A stretch of DNA of 7,442 nt from CALKKN01 sp050118555. GTDB lineage: Bacteria > Pseudomonadota > Gammaproteobacteria > Xanthomonadales > SZUA-36. The translations under genes and the position numbers were made by a program. The stretch is taken from assembly GCA_050118555.1 (NCBI GenBank), contig JASFKQ010000191.1, forward strand, positions 1 to 7,442, written 5' to 3'. Below the pieces are notes generated by a model. The model ran no database searches and had not been told where the DNA came from. It saw only the letters and a list, made by a program, of their open reading frames with translations. Position 1 is the stretch's first letter. Every line of letters begins with the position of its first letter. This document shows positions 6,448-7,442 of this stretch, piece by piece.

Positions 6448-6905
6448 CCGAACCCCGGCGCCGGGCCTACCTGGAGGCCATGGGTTTCGACGTGTGGATC
6501 GCGAAGCCGGCGCCTGCCGCTGCTGTGCCGGTGTTCGTGGGGCCTGGGCAGCACAGCACCCTGCTGGTATGCGAATCCGCCGCGGCCAGCGCTACCCCCA
6601 TCGCCGGCGACGTGGCGCGGGCGATCGGCGGACAGCCGGTATGGGGTTGGCCGGAGGACGGCGGTGGGGATGGCGTATCCGACCTGGAACAGGCCATTTC
6701 GGAACGGCTGTTCACGCGGGTCATCGTGTTCGGCCCCCTGGCGGAATCCTGCCTGCCGCAAGGCTCGGGACGGGTGATCGGCTCGGCCTCGGTTGAGGTG
6801 ACTTCCAGCCTGGGCGAACTGGCCGAGCGCGCTGGGGCGAGGAAGGCGTTCTGGCAGTTGTTGCTGGGCGACCGGAACGGCGACGCGCGAACGGGTGTTA
6901 CGTGA
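6444..6905 (+). CDS. holD: Probable DNA polymerase III psi subunit (HolD-like), divergent
   Basis: A 153-residue protein without an obvious strong motif, assigned by pattern and position. In E. coli holD lies directly before rimI, as here. The N-terminus has Arg5-Arg6, Leu10, Gly14 and Trp18, closely spaced like Arg4-Arg5, Leu9, Leu-Gly13 and Trp17 in E. coli psi, the segment that binds the clamp-loader collar. GDVARAI (55-61) resembles SDVLRAL, and ARKAFWQLL (132-140) near the end resembles ARAALWQQI. Psi bridges the clamp loader and chi, which contacts SSB. GTG at 6444 is chosen because AAGGAG lies about 6 nt upstream and it overlaps the pssA stop as GTGA; the frame is open upstream but that part overlies pssA. 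Gly/Ala/Pro-rich loops (22-28, 71-77) look like insertions or linkers. Similarity is low, so an unrelated protein is possible. Confidence 0.7.
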   Translation: MTEPRRRAYLEAMGFDVWIAKPAPAAAVPVFVGPGQHSTLLVCESAAASATPIAGDVARAIGGQPVWGWPEDGGGDGVSDLEQAISERLFTRVIVFGPLAESCLPQGSGRVIGSASVEVTSSLGELAERAGARKAFWQLLLGDRNGDARTGVT

Positions 6906-7366
6906 GCGCGGAGCCGGATACCCTGCCCGCACTGCTACGGCCGCTGGCCTTTCGGGACCTGGACCGCGTCATGGAAATCGAGCTCGCGGCCTATCCATTT
7001 CCCTGGACGCGGGGCATTTTCGAAGACTGCATCCGGGTCGGCTACGATTGCTGGGGGCTGATGATCGGCCTGCGCCTGACAGGCTATTGCGTGCAGACTG
7101 CGGTGGCCGGGGAGGGCCACCTGCTCAATCTGTGCGTGGCGCCGGAATGCCAGCGAAGGGGCCTTGGCGGCATCCTCCTGGAGCATGCGCTGCGCACGGC
7201 GCGGCGGAGCGCGTGCGGGAGCATGTTCCTGGAAGTCCGCCCGGGCAATACGGCCGCGATCGCGCTCTATCACCGCTACGGCTTTTCGGTAATTGGCGAA
7301 CGCAAGGATTACTACACCACCCACGAAGGGCGCGAAAACGCCCTGGTGATGCGACGAGAGCTATAG
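6902..7366 (+). CDS. rimI: Ribosomal protein S18-alanine N-acetyltransferase
   Basis: GNAT-family enzyme that acetylates the N-terminal alanine of ribosomal protein S18 using acetyl-CoA. At 154 residues it is close to E. coli RimI (148). LLNLCVAPECQRRGLGGILL has the acetyl-CoA pyrophosphate loop QRRGLG at 84-89. Glu111 in FLEVR and Tyr123 in IALYHRYGF occupy the places of the catalytic Glu and Tyr described for enterobacterial RimI. YPFPWTRGIF (31-40) is the conserved N-terminal PW segment, and RKDYYTTHEGRENALVM matches the family's C-terminus. The GTG at 6902 overlaps the upstream stop by 4 bp (GTGA) and has only a weak ribosome site, so translation is probably coupled to the holD-like gene. 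The paralogous TsaD-partner role is less likely, since no tsaB is adjacent. Confidence 0.93.
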   Translation: MSAEPDTLPALLRPLAFRDLDRVMEIELAAYPFPWTRGIFEDCIRVGYDCWGLMIGLRLTGYCVQTAVAGEGHLLNLCVAPECQRRGLGGILLEHALRTARRSACGSMFLEVRPGNTAAIALYHRYGFSVIGERKDYYTTHEGRENALVMRREL

Positions 7367-7368
7367 TC

Positions 7369-7392
7369 AAGGAGGGAGGCGGTTACCCCCTT
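7369..7392 (+). terminator. Weak imperfect hairpin just after rimI
   Basis: AAGG-A-GGG (7369-7376) can pair with CCCCCTT (7386-7392) across a 9-nt loop, with one bulged A, followed by only two further T residues. It begins 3 nt after the rimI stop and could take part in ending the pssA-holD-rimI transcript. The stem is short and imperfect, so confidence is low. Confidence 0.2.
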
Positions 7393-7399
7393 TTGGGAC

Positions 7400-7424
7400 A
7401 TTAACCTGTCGGGAACAGGTTAAT
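7400..7424. repeat. Perfect 10-bp inverted repeat downstream of rimI
   Basis: ATTAACCTGT and ACAGGTTAAT are exact reverse complements separated by CGGGA, forming a 25-bp stem-loop or two-fold binding site. No T-tract follows on the plus strand (it reads AGCGCACAGG); on the minus strand the following bases are GTCCCAAAAGG. It may be a rho-independent-like element ending the operon, or an operator for a gene lying beyond the window edge. Confidence 0.5.
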
Positions 7425-7442
7425 AGCGCACAGGATGTCTCG

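Noticed and set aside
5550..6905. A 451-codon plus-strand open frame overlapping pssA
   Set aside because: It is the upstream in-frame extension of the holD-like gene and lies over pssA in another frame. The portion before 6444 is Arg/Gly/Ala-rich without domain sense, whereas the pssA frame carries a full enzyme signature. The GTG at 6444 has its own ribosome site.
7400..7424. A LexA (SOS) box in the inverted repeat, because it contains CTG...CAG
   Set aside because: The spacing between CTG and CAG is 7 nt, not the 10 nt of the E. coli-type box, and the centre is GC-rich.
1..7442. A novel defence, mobile or secondary-metabolite system
   Set aside because: I found no transposase, integrase, tandem repeats, toxin-antitoxin pair, nuclease or biosynthetic genes. 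All but three proteins are recognisable housekeeping families, and composition is even throughout by eye.

Overview
This is a GC-rich window with dense, short-spaced genes. Every recognisable protein is closest in my memory to gammaproteobacterial versions: a ProRS almost collinear with the E. coli enzyme, a Pseudomonas-like type II PssA, and a RimI preceded by a HolD-like reading frame. The integral-membrane PssA (not the E. coli phospholipase-D-like form) and the base composition point away from Enterobacteria, towards something like Chromatiales/Ectothiorhodospiraceae or a relative of Pseudomonas or Xanthomonas. That placement is inference.

Layout. At the left edge (1-919, minus) is the 5' part of an unrecognised exported protein with an acidic linker and a tail rich in beta-strand-like segments, probably an outer-membrane or envelope protein, cut by the window. 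A 149-bp divergent intergenic region (920-1068) holds candidate promoters and a perfect 14-bp palindrome. To the right a plus-strand unit runs trpS (tryptophanyl-tRNA synthetase), a 106-residue three-helix membrane protein of unknown function, and a FAHD1/YcgM-type fumarylacetoacetate hydrolase-family enzyme. It meets a convergent minus-strand unit across only 22 bp: proS (prolyl-tRNA synthetase with an intact editing domain), with a DUF4124 periplasmic protein upstream of it on the same strand.

A second divergent region (5493-5595) separates the DUF4124 gene from a plus-strand operon: pssA (phosphatidylserine synthase), a probable holD (psi subunit of DNA polymerase III, very divergent), and rimI (N-acetyltransferase for ribosomal protein S18). 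These three genes are chained by two successive 4-bp GTGA stop/start overlaps. The window ends in a short non-coding stretch with a perfect 10-bp inverted repeat.

The genes serve core functions: translation (trpS, proS, rimI), replication (holD candidate), membrane lipid synthesis (pssA) and envelope proteins. I see no mobile element, CRISPR array, tRNA, rRNA, toxin-antitoxin pair or defence system. The most useful observations are the likely unannotated psi subunit, two uncharacterised envelope proteins, and several palindromic or hairpin elements between genes.
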